From Ruficoccus amylovorans (GTDB taxonomy: Bacteria; Verrucomicrobiota; Verrucomicrobiia; Opitutales; Cerasicoccaceae), in assembly GCF_014230085.1 (NCBI RefSeq), contig NZ_JACHVB010000035.1:558001-622000 (forward strand): 64,000 nucleotides of DNA, read 5' to 3'. Below, in pieces: positions 1 through 7,822 of this stretch. A program made the translations under genes and the position numbers. Every line of letters begins with the position of its first letter. Position 1 is the stretch's first letter. The notes under the pieces were generated by a model. It saw nothing but the letters and a program-made list of their open reading frames with translations. It was not told the origin of the DNA and ran no database searches.

Positions 1-955
1 CCTCGGCGTCAGCAAGGGCTTCCCGCTGCGGCGGCTGGTGCAGGCCGAGGGTGAGCCGGGCGTGGCGCAGACCGTACCGCTCTACGTCGGCAGCCTGCCC
101 ATGCTTAACACCGCCAACCGCAGCACGCGCGAGGTCTTTATCATGGCCTGGGATCCGGCGGTGCAGGCTTTTGACGACGAGGAGATCGAGAGCCAGCGCT
201 GGAAGCTCAAGCGCGAGGGCGTCGCCCTCTACGACCGGCTCTCGCGCCCTGAGTTGGGGCCGTTTGTGCAGGAGGTGGATGAGACCGGCGAGGCCGTGAC
301 CGAGGTGGCTAACCGCCGCATGGCCATCGAGGGGTTGTTCTCGATTTCTCCGACCTTCGTGGCGGACGGTAACATGCTCACCAGTGCCGACACTTTCCTC
401 CCCCTGTGGCCGGGCGGCGACCCCTCCGTGGTCAGCCTCGGCCTCATCCGCCTGGAGCCGGGCACGGACCCCGCCGCTGTGGTGGCGGGACTGACGGATT
501 ATCTGCCCGACGATGTGCGCGTCTATACCCGGCAGGCTTTCCTCGACTACGAGATGCAGTACTGGCGCGAGCGCACGCCCATCGGTTTCGTTATCACGGC
601 TTCGATGGCGGTGGCGCTGATCGTGGGCGCGGTCATCGTGTATCAGATTCTCTATACAGATGTGAACGATCACCTGGAGGAGTACGCCACGCTCAAGTCT
701 ATTGGCTTCCGTGACAGCTACTTCACCAGCGTGATTTTACAGGAGTCGGTTATTTTAAGCGTGTTCGGGTTTATCCCTGGGACGCTTTTCACCTGGGTGC
801 TGTTTTACTTCACTCGGCAAATAGCCCACATGGCCACGTACCTGAGCCTGCTCAACTGCGCCATCATCTTCGGGCTGACGCTGTTCATGTGCCTGACGGC
901 GGGCGCATTGGCCACCCGTAAACTCCGCCACGCCAACCCGGCCGAAATTTTCTAG
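1..955 (+). CDS. DevC-type ABC transporter permease (5' partial)
   Basis: Inner-membrane permease of a DevBCA-like ABC exporter, which with a periplasmic adaptor and an outer-membrane channel moves lipids or other substrates across the envelope. The reading frame is open to the window edge, so the true start lies upstream and the N-terminal membrane segment is missing. The visible part begins in a periplasmic domain (motif LYDRLSRPELGP resembles DevC) and ends with three hydrophobic segments typical of FtsX-like permeases. The stop is 4 bases before the start of the ATPase gene, so the two are one operon. An adaptor gene (DevB) would be expected upstream, outside the window. The substrate is unknown. 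Confidence 0.85.
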   Translation, partial: LGVSKGFPLRRLVQAEGEPGVAQTVPLYVGSLPMLNTANRSTREVFIMAWDPAVQAFDDEEIESQRWKLKREGVALYDRLSRPELGPFVQEVDETGEAVTEVANRRMAIEGLFSISPTFVADGNMLTSADTFLPLWPGGDPSVVSLGLIRLEPGTDPAAVVAGLTDYLPDDVRVYTRQAFLDYEMQYWRERTPIGFVITASMAVALIVGAVIVYQILYTDVNDHLEEYATLKSIGFRDSYFTSVILQESVILSVFGFIPGTLFTWVLFYFTRQIAHMATYLSLLNCAIIFGLTLFMCLTAGALATRKLRHANPAEIF

Positions 956-959
956 CGAC

Positions 960-1658
960 ATGTCCAGGGAACCCATTATCCGCGTCAAAGACCTCCACTA
1001 CTCCTTCCGCGAAGGGGAGGGGATGAAGGAGGTCCTGCACGGCGTTTCGGCGGACTTTTACCCCGGCGAAATCGTCATCATCATGGGCCCCTCCGGCTCG
1101 GGTAAGACGACCTTTCTCAAGCTGCTGGGCGGTTTGCGCACGGTGCAGAAGGGCAGCATCGAGATCGACGGCCAACTGCTCGAAAAGGGGCGCAAGAAGG
1201 ACCTCGTCAGCGTGCGCCGAAAGATCGGTTTCATCTTTCAGAACCATCACCTGATCGCCTCGCTCAGCGTCTGCCAGAATGTCATGATGCCCCTGTCTTT
1301 CAACCCGAGGGAAACGGCGGCTACGGCCCGGCCTCAGGCGCTTGATATTTTGAAACAGGTTGGCCTGGCCGATCACGTGAATAAAAAGCCCTCGCAGCTC
1401 TCCGGCGGGCAAAAGCAGCGGGTGGCCATCGCCCGCGCCCTCGTGCACAACCCGCGCATCGTGCTGGCGGACGAGCCGACGGCCTCGCTCGACGGCAAGA
1501 CCGGCCGCGAAGTGGTGGACCACATCCAGCGCCTGGCCAAGCAGTCCGGAGCGACCATCCTCCTGGTTACGCACGACAGCCGTATCCTCGACGTGGCCGA
1601 CCGCCTGATCGAGCTGGAGGACGGCGTGCTCAACTCCGACCCGCCCATCGAGGGGTAA
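960..1658 (+). CDS. DevA-type ABC transporter ATP-binding protein
   Basis: ATPase subunit that powers the adjacent DevC-type permease. At 232 aa it has the usual length of the LolD/DevA/MacB-type ATPases. The Walker A motif GPSGSGKT lies at residues 43-50, a Q-loop in FIFQNHH near 91-97, the LSGGQ signature at 147-151, and Walker B with the catalytic Glu (VLADE) at about 168-172, followed by the D-loop SLD and a switch His in LLVTHD. All residues needed for ATP hydrolysis are present. Its start lies just after the permease stop, indicating co-translation. It is followed by a convergent gene, so the operon ends here. Confidence 0.93.
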   Translation: MSREPIIRVKDLHYSFREGEGMKEVLHGVSADFYPGEIVIIMGPSGSGKTTFLKLLGGLRTVQKGSIEIDGQLLEKGRKKDLVSVRRKIGFIFQNHHLIASLSVCQNVMMPLSFNPRETAATARPQALDILKQVGLADHVNKKPSQLSGGQKQRVAIARALVHNPRIVLADEPTASLDGKTGREVVDHIQRLAKQSGATILLVTHDSRILDVADRLIELEDGVLNSDPPIEG

Positions 1659-1692
1659 GTCTTGGCTGGGGGCAGCAGAGTTTTTCCGGCGG

Positions 1693-2676
1693 TTACTGCC
1701 CGCTGGTGCGTTTTATGGCCAGCAGTTCAAAGTCCTTAAACTCGAATCCGACATCAAAAGTGCCGGTGACCTCCCAGCCCAGGTTCATACTGGCGAGGCG
1801 CATGTCGCTGAAGTCTGAACCGGTGAGAAAGCCCCGGCCTTGAGCCAGTTCGAAGGCCTTCAGGATGTGGGGATAAAGATCGGTCTCGACGCTCACCCAG
1901 CGGTCTCCGTGAAAATCTCCCCGCATGTAATCCCGGGTACCGAGGCTGTAGATAAATTTTTGCGAGGCGTCAGCCTTGCCGCCGTCCTGCGCGGCGAAGG
2001 GCGGGATTTTCCGTTCCCGGTAGTCATAGAAGGGAACTCCGAACCAGAGAAAATCGCCGTAATTTTCCGAGTCCTGGTTCAGGTTCTGCACCGTGATGAA
2101 GAGCTGAAACTGAGCCGAGTGCAACCCCGGATCAAATGCGCTGCGCCGCATTTTCATCTCGGCATGGTCCAGCCGCCCGGTGAATTTCAGGTTCAACGCC
2201 TTGAGGTCTTTTACGTAAGGTTTTTCCGGGAAGGACTGCTCGATGAGCAGATGTGGCCAGGCTTGGAGGCTCGTTCGGGGCTCATCGTATTCGGTGGAGG
2301 CGGCGAGATCCATCCAGATATGCATGCCGCCTCCGGGCATGCGTTCGAAGGCGATGGTTTTACCGGTGTTGGTATAGACGGCCTTTTCCCCGGTCACGGT
2401 CTTGTCTGCTTCGGAAAGCTCGTACTTGCTGGCCCATTCGGCCAGTCCCCAGATCGGTTTTTCCTCCGATTTACCGAAGGGATAGATATTTCCCGGAGAA
2501 GGCTTCCCGTCGGCGCGGCGCAGGATCAAGCCCCGGGCAAACCCCGGATCGCCAAGCAGCGAGAATTCCGGAGGCTCGGCGGCGGAAGTATCCGGCTGCG
2601 TCGCCTGTGCCCAGAGGCATGTCACAGTAGTCAACAAGGTAGGAAGGAGGACGGTTCTCATCAGAAGTATCGTCAA
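1693..2676 (-). CDS. hypothetical secreted protein
   Basis: A 327-aa protein with an N-terminal signal peptide (hydrophobic stretch MRTVLLPTLLTTVTCLWAQ, likely cleaved after AQ), so it is probably periplasmic or secreted. A second Met six residues in could be the true start without changing the signal. The mature part is rich in aromatic residues (WMDLAAS, FLWFGVPFYDY) and looks beta-rich, somewhat like carbohydrate-binding or jelly-roll proteins, but I see no catalytic motif and cannot name the family. It is convergent with the ABC operon and transcribed alone. A function in polysaccharide handling is only a guess. Confidence 0.7.
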   Translation of the reverse strand: MTILLMRTVLLPTLLTTVTCLWAQATQPDTSAAEPPEFSLLGDPGFARGLILRRADGKPSPGNIYPFGKSEEKPIWGLAEWASKYELSEADKTVTGEKAVYTNTGKTIAFERMPGGGMHIWMDLAASTEYDEPRTSLQAWPHLLIEQSFPEKPYVKDLKALNLKFTGRLDHAEMKMRRSAFDPGLHSAQFQLFITVQNLNQDSENYGDFLWFGVPFYDYRERKIPPFAAQDGGKADASQKFIYSLGTRDYMRGDFHGDRWVSVETDLYPHILKAFELAQGRGFLTGSDFSDMRLASMNLGWEVTGTFDVGFEFKDFELLAIKRTSGQ

Positions 2677-2969
2677 AATAGTTTAATCAAGCGTCCTTGT
2701 GAAGTGCATAGAGTGGCTTGAGTGCCAAAGATTGAACGCCTTTCCACCTCGGCCTGAAGACTTATTATTCGTCTGAAAACTACAGGTTGTGCTGTGGCTG
2801 AGGATTAGGTTCTGACAGGGATAGCGGGTGTGTGGCGATGTGCACAGCCGGTGGCGATGATGGGGCCTGTTTATGTCAGGAGGAAATTATATAAGTATAG
2901 GGAATTAATGGCTGATGTATTAGGGGTTTTATTGCTATCGGAGCTGATTGGTTTGCTATTAGCTGCGCT

Positions 2970-4232
2970 ATGCGCGTGCCTAGAACAACGAATGCGGCTT
3001 TATCGCCGACCCTGAAATTCCCACGTTTCTCCATGCTTGCGTTGAGCTTGGGGGCGACCTTGCTGGCTGGTCCCGCGGCCCAGGCGGCGGTGACGCCGGA
3101 GGGCGACGTCTCTCCGGGGACAGGCGACTCCTACTGGAGCACAGGTGGGAGCAGCAGCCAGGCTGTCGCTATCGGGCAGAGTTCGCCCGGTTCGCTTATG
3201 ATGAACGGCGGCAGCACGCTCGCCAGCGGCCAGGTCACTATCGGTACCGATGGGGCTGCTGGAGGCGAAGTTGAATTGTCGGACGCCGGCACGAGCTGGG
3301 CCATCGCCAATGATGCCTACATCGGCTTTTTCGGTGGAGCGCTGGTTGAAGTCATGAACGGGGCGAGCGTGAGCACCGGCTCCACGGCTCTGGGCTACTA
3401 CGCGGGCAGCACCGGTAAGATCGTGGTCAAGGGCGCGGGCTCGCAGTGGAGCGCAACCAGTGTGGTGGTCGGTTCCTCCGGCAATGCGCAGTTCAATGTG
3501 ACCGACAGCGGCAAGGTCACGACGAGCGGCAATTTGGATGTACAGGGTGGTTCGGGCGTCGGCATCCTGAACCTCGGCGTTTCCGGTAATACGACGCTGG
3601 TCGATGTCGGCGGCACTTTTACCAATAATGGCACGGTCAATGTCTTCGCTCTCGGGAATATTACGGGCGGTATCTACCTCCCGGTCACGGCCACCTCATT
3701 CGCCGGCGGCGGTACCCTCAATTTCTGGGGCGGCTCCGTGGCTGAAGGGGTAGGTGCCTTTGCGGTCAGCGACTACACGGAGTACACGACGCCGTTGGTG
3801 GGGCAGAACCTCAGCGGCGCGCGCGTCAACGCCGGGGACGGCGAGCTGATCGTGGTCTTCGCCGACAATGCGGGCACCGGCAACCTGGAGATCAACGAGG
3901 TGGCATCTCCGCTGCCTTCCGGTTACAGCTATTATGAGGTGGTCCAGATCGAAATGAGCGGCCTGACCAACAGCGAGATTATCCTCTCCTTCGAACTGGG
4001 CGCGGGGGTGGACGAAGACAATATTTACGCCTGGAAACTCGTGGGTGAAAATTGGCAGGAGATCGACCTCGAGGATACGCTCGGGACCTACGAGCAGGAG
4101 TACTTCAATATGATGGTTGATGGCGGCGGCGTTTACGCCCTCGGCGTTGTGCCTGAGCCCTCCACTTACGCGGCTTTGATCGGCGCGTGCGTACTGGCCT
4201 TCGTTTGCCTGCGTCGTCGTCTGCGTTCCTGA
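2970..4232 (+). CDS. PEP-CTERM sorting-domain protein with autotransporter-type repeats
   Basis: A 420-aa exported protein. The N-terminus has a basic region then a hydrophobic signal segment (MLALSLGATLLAGPAAQA). The middle (about residues 75-200) carries glycine-rich beta-helix repeats of the T5SS/PEP-CTERM-associated kind (patterns such as YIGFFGGALVEVMNGASV and VVVGSSGNAQFNVTDSG). The C-terminus has the sorting tag VPEPSTYAALIGACVLAF followed by an Arg-rich tail RRRLRS. PEP-CTERM proteins are processed by an exosortase and displayed outside the cell, often in biofilm matrix. The exosortase gene is not in this window. The start is uncertain: Met22 (position 3033) would also give a signal peptide, and no strong ribosome-binding site is visible. 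Confidence 0.87.
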   Translation: MRVPRTTNAALSPTLKFPRFSMLALSLGATLLAGPAAQAAVTPEGDVSPGTGDSYWSTGGSSSQAVAIGQSSPGSLMMNGGSTLASGQVTIGTDGAAGGEVELSDAGTSWAIANDAYIGFFGGALVEVMNGASVSTGSTALGYYAGSTGKIVVKGAGSQWSATSVVVGSSGNAQFNVTDSGKVTTSGNLDVQGGSGVGILNLGVSGNTTLVDVGGTFTNNGTVNVFALGNITGGIYLPVTATSFAGGGTLNFWGGSVAEGVGAFAVSDYTEYTTPLVGQNLSGARVNAGDGELIVVFADNAGTGNLEINEVASPLPSGYSYYEVVQIEMSGLTNSEIILSFELGAGVDEDNIYAWKLVGENWQEIDLEDTLGTYEQEYFNMMVDGGGVYALGVVPEPSTYAALIGACVLAFVCLRRRLRS

Positions 4233-4268
4233 GGCGGAAGCGGGTATTTTTATCCTTTTAGCGGACAT

Positions 4269-4292
4269 GGGCTTCCTCGCGAGGGGAAGCCC
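4269..4292 (+). terminator. hairpin after the PEP-CTERM gene
   Basis: Inverted repeat GGGCTTCC / GGAAGCCC with an 8-base loop, about 35 bases past the PEP-CTERM stop codon. It lacks a clear T-run, so termination is only suggested by its position. Confidence 0.35.
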
Positions 4293-4392
4293 GTTCCATT
4301 TTCCGCCAAATGCTTTTTTGCATATTTGCCTGTAAAACCGGCCAAAAGGATGTATCTTTCGGCTCTCCTTTAACCTAAAGCATCAGACAGTT

Positions 4393-4770
4393 ATGAAAAA
4401 TCTATTCGGATTCTCCCTGCTTTCCCTGCTCGCCGTGTTCGCGCTCTCGGGCTGCGGCACCACGAACTCGAACGTTGATTACAAGACCCAGCGTATCGCT
4501 TACTCCGACCCGGCTGTCCAAAAGGAGGTCAAGGTCGAGCTGGTGGACGGCGACATCAAGGACAAGAAGGTTCTCCAGGCCAATATCGTCAACACGACGA
4601 GCAAGCCGGTTGTGGTCAGCTACCGCGTCGAGTGGTTCAACCTTAACGGCCTGCTGATTAACGACCCGGAAACCAAGAAGCTCCAGATCGCCCCCGGCGA
4701 CATCGGCTTTGTCAAGGCCGAGCAGCCCGATCCGCTCGCCGTATACCCGCGCATCGTCCTGGGCAAGTAA
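4393..4770 (+). CDS. YcfL-like (DUF1425) lipoprotein
   Basis: A 125-aa lipoprotein. The signal sequence ends in the lipobox LSGC (Cys20), so the protein should be lipid-anchored. The mature domain (KVLQANIVNTTSKPVVVSYR, then VEWFNLNGLLI) matches the YcfL/DUF1425 beta-sandwich family, whose members are often linked to LpoB-type regulators of peptidoglycan synthases. No lpoB-like gene is adjacent here. The gene appears monocistronic, with a strong rho-independent terminator just downstream. The family call is by pattern recognition and the cellular role is not shown by the sequence. Confidence 0.8.
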   Translation: MKNLFGFSLLSLLAVFALSGCGTTNSNVDYKTQRIAYSDPAVQKEVKVELVDGDIKDKKVLQANIVNTTSKPVVVSYRVEWFNLNGLLINDPETKKLQIAPGDIGFVKAEQPDPLAVYPRIVLGK

Positions 4771-4826
4771 AGCCCGGCGCTCGCACAAGCGTTCTCTTTG
4801 CGGCAGCACGTCTGCCGTCATCCAAT

Positions 4827-4862
4827 AAATCCCCCGGTTCGTTGCCGCGGGGATTTTTTTTT
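4827..4862 (+). terminator. rho-independent terminator of the YcfL-like gene
   Basis: Stem AAATCCCC / GGGGATTT, extended by CGG/CCG with a single-base bulge, followed by a run of eight or more T. It lies about 55 bases after the lipoprotein stop codon. Confidence 0.85.
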
Positions 4863-5000
4863 GTGTCGCGTGGAGATGGTATCATTTGCTTCCCCAGACT
4901 CGTCTCCGGCCCGTGTTCGGTCTGTGAAGTTCGTTTCGTCCGGCGCAACCGTTTTGGCGTCGGCACTCCGGCAGGAGCAGCAATGGCGATCTGAAGGGTC

Positions 5001-5193
5001 GCAGGTCAAGGACTCTGTCCTTAGACCCTGTCTTGCTACTCGCAGTCAATGGTTATTTGTCTACAAAATCGCAAGTGAAGTGAACGGAGTTCGTTTGAGT
5101 CGGCGTCAATCGCCGCTGCCCATGCCACCGCGTTGGCGGTGGCATCAGTGATCCGTCAGGATCACAGGTGCAGGACTCTGTCCTGCTACTCGT
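5001..5193. repeat. hairpin array with a duplicated AGGACTCTGTCCT unit
   Basis: This gene-free stretch between two converging genes contains several short perfect hairpins. They are AAGGAC/GTCCTT (5008-5022), CGGCG/CGCCG (5101-5115), a 10-bp stem ATGCCACCGC/GCGGTGGCAT (5122-5145), GTGATCC/GGATCAC (5148-5165) and CAGGAC/GTCCTG (5171-5185). The first and last are two copies of one unit: both are preceded by a CAGGT-type sequence and followed by TGCTACTCG, and their outer stem base pair changes from A-T to C-G with pairing kept. The last copy reaches into the 3' end of the neighbouring minus-strand gene. Confidence 0.65.
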
Positions 5194-5836
5194 AGAGGTT
5201 GGCGCCCCGGCGCTGGGTATAGTTGAAGCCCTCTTTTTCGATCATAATCATGCTGAGGGTGTCGCTCAGGTGGCTCCAGTCTCCGGCCACCTCGTCGATC
5301 TCGCCGAGTTTCTGGAGTTGGTGTTCGCGCCGCTGGTAGTACTTGCGGCAGATGAAGTTGCCGACGATCCCGCCCAGCCCGGCGCCGACCCCGACCGAGA
5401 CGTAGAAAAAAGCGGGTCCGATGACGTGCGTAGCGACCAACCCGATCGGACCGCCGATAAACAGCCCGCCGACCACGCGCAAGCTCCAGACGATGAAGTC
5501 ACTGGTTTCCACGGTGGCGTCGAGGGTGAGGTTGCGATGGGTGGCCTCCAGGCTGAGGGTGTAGAAGTTCCGGGTGCCATCAGGACCGTAAGTGGTGTTG
5601 AGCCCGAAGTTCGTCTCGACCCGCAACTCGCCGCTGCCGCGCCGGATGGTGGTGAGCTGATTGCCGGGGGAGTCGCTCGTGTGGGTGATCTTGTAGCGCG
5701 GATCGATCCGGAAGGTTTGCCGGATGTAGTCGTCGATCAGTCCGGTGTAGAAAAGCGCCTGCTCAAGGGCCACGCCACGGTCCTCTCCGGGAAAATCCAG
5801 GCTGCGGATGATTTTTTCCTGAGTGGCTGAGGACAT
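5186..5836 (-). CDS. hypothetical membrane protein
   Basis: A 216-aa protein with no family I can name. Residues 1-115 form a soluble region (starts MSSATQEKIIRSLDFPGED). Two adjacent hydrophobic segments follow (IVWSLRVVGGLFIGGPIGLV and VIGPAFFYVSVGVGAGLGGI) forming a glycine-rich helical hairpin. The tail is short and polar, with a basic stretch CRKYYQRREHQLQKLGE that may form a coiled coil. Codon use resembles the neighbours. It is transcribed alone, divergently from rnpB and convergent with the lipoprotein gene. Its 3' end overlaps the hairpin repeat unit. Confidence 0.7.
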   Translation of the reverse strand: MSSATQEKIIRSLDFPGEDRGVALEQALFYTGLIDDYIRQTFRIDPRYKITHTSDSPGNQLTTIRRGSGELRVETNFGLNTTYGPDGTRNFYTLSLEATHRNLTLDATVETSDFIVWSLRVVGGLFIGGPIGLVATHVIGPAFFYVSVGVGAGLGGIVGNFICRKYYQRREHQLQKLGEIDEVAGDWSHLSDTLSMIMIEKEGFNYTQRRGANLYE

Positions 5837-5963
5837 CGATGATGTAGGGATGGCTACGACGAATTGTCACTGAATGAAGCACCCCGGCGCAAGGCAATTT
5901 GGCGTGGTGGAAAGGGGGAGACTGCGGTGTCGGTGCCTTGTGGGATGGGCCGTATTTCGGGCA

Positions 5964-5992
5964 TTGACGGGACGCCTATTCTGGGCGATTTT
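5964..5992 (+). promoter_or_regulatory. candidate sigma-70 promoter of rnpB
   Basis: TTGACG, 17 bases, then GATTTT, about 24 bases before the inferred 5' end of RNase P RNA. The hexamers and spacing resemble the stronger candidates upstream of rpsT and mraZ. Confidence 0.45.
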
Positions 5993-6015
5993 TGTTCTCT
6001 GTTCTTTTGACAATT

Positions 6016-6389
6016 TCAGGGGTGAGCTCTCGCGGTTCGGCGCTTGCGCCGGGTCGAGGAAAGTCCGGACACCACAGGGCAGGATTCCCGGTGAAAACCG
6101 GGGCAGGGCGGCGCGAGCCAGCCTTGACGGCACAGTGCCACAGAAAACGTACCGCCTCGCGCTCCGGCGCGGGGTAAGGGTGAAAAGGTGGGGTAAGAGC
6201 CCACCGCCGCTGCGGGTAACCGCGCGGGCAGGGTAAACCCAATCCGGTGCAAGACAATGTAGGGGACCGGGCGGCCCGTCCATACGGTCCCGGGTAGGTC
6301 GCATCCCTTCGGGGAGACGCGTGCAAGCGCGTCAGATAAATGAGAGCAGCCGCTTCGGCGGTAACAGAATCCGGCTTATGATCCCCTGA
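6016..6389 (+). ncRNA. rnpB: RNase P RNA (bacterial type A)
   Basis: Catalytic RNA of ribonuclease P, which matures the 5' ends of tRNAs. The conserved core is clear: GAGGAAAGTCCGG near 6056 in the 5' part and the partner region GGTAACAGAATCCGGCTTA near 6360 in the 3' part. The ends pair as helix P1 (TCAGGGG at 6016-6022 with CCCCTGA at 6383-6389), which sets the limits given. The length, about 374 nt, is normal for type A RNAs. Apparent ORFs over this region on both strands are artefacts of the GC-rich RNA. The exact mature ends are inferred from P1 only. Confidence 0.95.
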
Positions 6390-6448
6390 TCTTTTTCCGC
6401 CGCGCTGCGCCTCGGTTTCTGGCTGGGGCGGGTGCGGTGTTTTTTACG

Positions 6449-6476
6449 TTGACAGGGGAGGGGTTCACGGTAATTT
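6449..6476 (+). promoter_or_regulatory. sigma-70-type promoter of rpsT
   Basis: Perfect -35 TTGACA, 16-base spacer, then TAATTT as -10, with the start codon of rpsT about 35 bases downstream. The flanking sequence ACGTTGACAGGGGAGG closely resembles that of the mraZ promoter. Confidence 0.65.
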
Positions 6477-6510
6477 CCTCCCCTTTTCCTTTTCCCAAAT
6501 TCGATTTTTC

Positions 6511-6762
6511 ATGGCCAACACCAAACAAGCCCAGAAGTACATCCGTAAGACCGAGGTTCGCACGGAGCGTAACCGCAACGAGAGCAGCCGTCTGAAGACC
6601 CTGGCCAAGAAGGCCCGTGCCGCCGAAGGCGAAGAAGCCGCCAAGATCGCCAGCGAGTACGCCTCTGCCCTGGACAAGGCCGCCAAGCGCGGTGTCATCC
6701 ATCCGAACAAGGCCGCCCGCCAGAAGTCGGCCATCTCGGCCAAGATCTTCGCCAAGGCCTGA
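6511..6762 (+). CDS. rpsT: 30S ribosomal protein S20
   Basis: Primary 16S rRNA-binding protein of the small subunit. It is 83 aa, close to the usual 85-90, with the typical N-terminus MANTKQAQKYIRKTE and the conserved C-terminal part GVIHPNKAARQKSAISAK. It is rich in Lys, Arg and Ala throughout and is expected to be helical. It is monocistronic: its own promoter lies upstream and a rho-independent terminator starts about 25 bases after the stop. No Shine-Dalgarno sequence is visible before the ATG, only a pyrimidine-rich leader. Confidence 0.96.
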   Translation: MANTKQAQKYIRKTEVRTERNRNESSRLKTLAKKARAAEGEEAAKIASEYASALDKAAKRGVIHPNKAARQKSAISAKIFAKA

Positions 6763-6787
6763 GGCCCTGGCTGCTGATAGCTTTGCT

Positions 6788-6820
6788 AACCTCCGTTCCC
6801 GCCGGAACGGGGGTTTTTTT
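6788..6820 (+). terminator. rho-independent terminator of rpsT
   Basis: Inverted repeat AACCTCCGTTCC / GGAACGGGGGTT with a short CGCC loop, followed by seven T residues. Confidence 0.85.
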
Positions 6821-6891
6821 GTTTGGCATCGGCCCCGTCTGACTGATTGATGTGGGCTGCCCTGAAAATCCGGAAATTTTTGCGTTAAACA

Positions 6892-7695
6892 ATGGCTTCG
6901 ACCGAACAGACCCGCTTCATCGGCTTCCCTCCGCCCCTGCTCGGGGGGCGTCCCCAACGCCTGCCCGTGCTCGGCTGTGAGCCGGGGCAATGGCTGGCGC
7001 TGGACAAGCCTGCGGATGTCCTGACTGAGCGGCACCGCTGGTACCCCGGAATGCCCGCGCTGGTGCCCGCGCTCAACGCCCAGGCCGAGGCCGGTAAGCC
7101 CGAACTGGAGCCTTACGGGGTCACGGAGGCCCGCCATGTTTACATTCTGGAGCCGGAAATTTCCGGCGTGCTGCTACTTGCTTTGAGCGATGAGCGGCTC
7201 CAGCAGTTGCGCGAGGCCTATGGTTCCGGGCAGATGCGCTTTCGCTTCGGCTTCCTCGCCCAGTGGCGTGGCGGGCCGGAAGAGCGGTCAAGCCAGCTCC
7301 CCGTCGCCGTGCACAACACCGAGGCGCGCGCGCTGATTTCCCATCAGAGCGGTAAGAAGTGCCGGACCCGTTTCCGCCTGGTCGAACGGCTCGGAGACTA
7401 TGCCTGGTGGGAGGCGAGCGCGACCTACCTGCGCCCGCATCAGATTCGCCTGCACGCGGCCGAGCTGGGCTTGCCCGCCGTTGGCGATGCGCTCTATGGC
7501 GGTCCGGAGCCGATCTGCCTGTCCATGCTCAAGCGCGATTACCGCCAGCGTGGTATTGAACGCCCGCTCTACGACGGCCTTTGCCTGCACCTGGAGGGGC
7601 TGGAGGCAAACCTGCCGGGCCAGGCCATCCGCCTGGAGGCCGGGCTGCCGAAGGGGCTGGCCGTCCTGCGTCGCCGTCTGCTCATGCATGCCTGA
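6892..7695 (+). CDS. RluA-like pseudouridine synthase homologue with altered catalytic site
   Basis: A 267-aa homologue of RluA-type RNA pseudouridine synthases. The C-terminal core motif YLRPHQIRLHAAELGLPAVG (about residues 178-197), followed by DALYGG, is typical of the family. The catalytic motif, normally HRLDxxTSG, reads YILEPEISG at residues 84-92, so the essential Asp is Glu87 and the preceding His-Arg are Tyr-Ile. It may be inactive, may bind RNA only, or may work differently. No S4 domain is present. It is a single gene ending convergently with NAD kinase. The fold assignment is firm; activity is doubtful. Confidence 0.8.
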   Translation: MASTEQTRFIGFPPPLLGGRPQRLPVLGCEPGQWLALDKPADVLTERHRWYPGMPALVPALNAQAEAGKPELEPYGVTEARHVYILEPEISGVLLLALSDERLQQLREAYGSGQMRFRFGFLAQWRGGPEERSSQLPVAVHNTEARALISHQSGKKCRTRFRLVERLGDYAWWEASATYLRPHQIRLHAAELGLPAVGDALYGGPEPICLSMLKRDYRQRGIERPLYDGLCLHLEGLEANLPGQAIRLEAGLPKGLAVLRRRLLMHA

Positions 7696-7822
7696 TTAAG
7701 AGGGCTTACCCGCGAAGCTCCTTTTCTTTCATCTCTTCGCGTTCCTTCGCGGGCAAAATTCCTTATCGGATCGCTTTCGGGCACCCGTCGCCGGTGTTAA
7801 TCGGAAACGTGCGGGTTATTTA

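Noticed and set aside
2830-3015. 61-codon ORF before the PEP-CTERM gene
   Set aside because: Overlaps the PEP-CTERM start, has no ribosome-binding site and no recognisable features.
5874-6326. Several ORFs on both strands over RNase P RNA
   Set aside because: The stretch is a structural RNA; the ORFs share no similarity to proteins and cross its conserved core.
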